Assembly: GCA_018065815.1 (NCBI GenBank)
Contig: JAGHSP010000107.1
Coordinates: 1-6,218 of the forward strand
Source of the DNA: Candidatus Sodaliphilus limicaballi
Lineage (GTDB): Bacteria > Bacteroidota > Bacteroidia > Bacteroidales > Muribaculaceae
Length of the DNA stretch: 6,218 bases
Direction: 5' to 3'
Shown here: positions 5,199 through 6,218 of the stretch, piece after piece
How the letters are laid out: each line of letters begins with the position of its first letter
Numbering within the stretch: the stretch's first letter is position 1
Made by a program: the position numbers and the translations under genes
The notes under the pieces: model-generated
Databases searched by the model: none
Told to the model about the DNA's origin: nothing
What the model saw: the letters and a program-made list of their open reading frames with translations, nothing else

Positions 5199-6218
5199 TC
5201 ACGCCTTGTGTCCTCCTATCTGTGCGTTACGGTCCTTGGCTGTCGCTCCCTCGGCGAAATTAAGTCCTTTGAGAATAGCATTTTTGCCATATTTCTTCTT
5301 GATGTCGAGCAGGGTCTCCTGCATGGCGCGCTCGCGGTCGAGCGTGGCGTTCTCCTCTCGGGTCTCGCGAGCAACTTGGTCCATGTCGGTAAACAAGTTG
5401 TACTCCACCTGCTTGTGCCTGTTTGCTGCAAGTTCTTCTCGCACCACGCGGTTGACGGTGATGTTGAGCCTGCGCACGAGCAGGTCGGGATTGACGATGC
5501 GGTCATATAGCTGGAGCGTTGCTTCGCGAATGAGTCGCGACGACGACGTCTGGCGGTCGAGGTTAATGGTGCCGTGCGAGTGCTTGGGCACACGGCGGCC
5601 ATAGTAGTCCACACCCACCTCGCCATCATAGCGGGCACTTATCTCGGGTAGGGTGAGGCTCTCTATGTCGTAGCCTATGGTCACCACAAGCTGGTCGGTC
5701 ACCAAGCGCTTGTCCACCAGGTCGAGAGCAACGGCATCGGCCATCTCCTGGATAACGATGCGCGCACGGGGCACGGTGTAGGCACACGTGAGCACCTGCC
5801 CGCTGCTCAAACTGTTGGTCTCGGGACGATAGGCCTTGACCTTGTCTATGGTGCATGGTTCCCATCCCCAAGCGTGGTCGATGAGCAACTCGGCGTTGAC
5901 ACCGAAGAGTTTATACAAGAACTCCTCGTTTCGGAGCGACAGCCGGGCAATCTTGCCCATGGTGTCAATGCCATACTGCTCCAGACGGCTAGCTATGCCC
6001 CGCCCCACTCGCCAAAAGTCGGTGAGCGGACGATGGTTCCACAGCTTTTGACGATAAGAGATTTCATCGATCTCGGCAATGCGCACGCCATCCTTGTCGG
6101 CAGGCATGTGTTTTGCCACTATGTCCATCGCCACCTTGCACAGATACATGTTGGTGCCTATGCCTGCTGTCGCAGTGATGCCCGTCTGCGCCAGCACGTC
6201 GCGCACAATGGTCATCGC
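5199..6218 (-). CDS. Y-family DNA polymerase (UvrX/UmuC/DinB-like), 5' end outside window
   Basis: 339 residues are visible and the reading frame stays open to the window edge. The apparent ATG at 6215 is internal, because the preceding codon is open and roughly 80-100 residues carrying the catalytic D and SxDE motifs are missing compared with full-length members of about 420 residues. Counting from that ATG, the palm motif TATAGIGTNMYLCKVAMDI (14-32) is followed by a thumb helix-hairpin-helix (FWRVGRGIASRLEQYGI, 67-83), then a little-finger region (about 130-250) with RPETNSLSSGQ near its start. The C-terminal signature LLDIKKKYGKNAILKGLNF and the ending AQIGGHKA mark the UvrX-like branch. 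It performs error-prone translesion synthesis and is normally damage-induced; no LexA box can be judged because the promoter is off the window. The YolD-like gene follows in the same direction. Confidence 0.93.
   Translation of the reverse strand, partial: AMTIVRDVLAQTGITATAGIGTNMYLCKVAMDIVAKHMPADKDGVRIAEIDEISYRQKLWNHRPLTDFWRVGRGIASRLEQYGIDTMGKIARLSLRNEEFLYKLFGVNAELLIDHAWGWEPCTIDKVKAYRPETNSLSSGQVLTCAYTVPRARIVIQEMADAVALDLVDKRLVTDQLVVTIGYDIESLTLPEISARYDGEVGVDYYGRRVPKHSHGTINLDRQTSSSRLIREATLQLYDRIVNPDLLVRRLNITVNRVVREELAANRHKQVEYNLFTDMDQVARETREENATLDRERAMQETLLDIKKKYGKNAILKGLNFAEGATAKDRNAQIGGHKA

Overview
The window reads as chromosomal DNA of a Bacteroidales bacterium (Prevotellaceae- or Muribaculaceae-like; the exact family is inference). 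The support is Bacteroidetes-type promoters (TTTG about 20 bp before TAnnTTTG), A-rich start regions mostly without Shine-Dalgarno sites, a DUF4250 small protein of the kind common in Bacteroidetes, and a secreted transglutaminase-like protein of a Bacteroidetes style.

Left part (1-1394, + strand): about 125 bp of non-coding DNA, then a near-perfect promoter, then a tight three-gene run: a 59-residue DUF4250 protein, an 86-residue protein with two membrane helices, and a complete exodeoxyribonuclease III (xth, AP endonuclease of base excision repair). Middle (1395-3313, + strand): a 205-bp gap holding a doubtful 37-codon hydrophobic ORF and a second promoter, then a complete 538-residue AAA-ATPase-like/PD-(D/E)XK nuclease protein. 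This gene is AT-rich in its first two thirds and clearly richer in GC in its last third. It lies between two 41-bp direct repeats that are 78% identical. Right part (3314-6218, - strand): a secreted transglutaminase-like protein with its own promoter element, then (reading the minus strand from the right edge) a Y-family DNA polymerase cut by the window end, followed by its usual partner, a YolD-like protein. Their 130-bp spacer contains two short tandem-repeat tracts.

Functionally, both flanks concern DNA repair or damage tolerance: Xth on the left, and the translesion polymerase with its YolD-like partner on the right. The ATPase-nuclease between them looks like an independently transcribed accessory gene. 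It is the most likely recent arrival, because of its repeats, its composition shift and its own promoter. No tRNA, rRNA, CRISPR array or recognisable transposase was seen.
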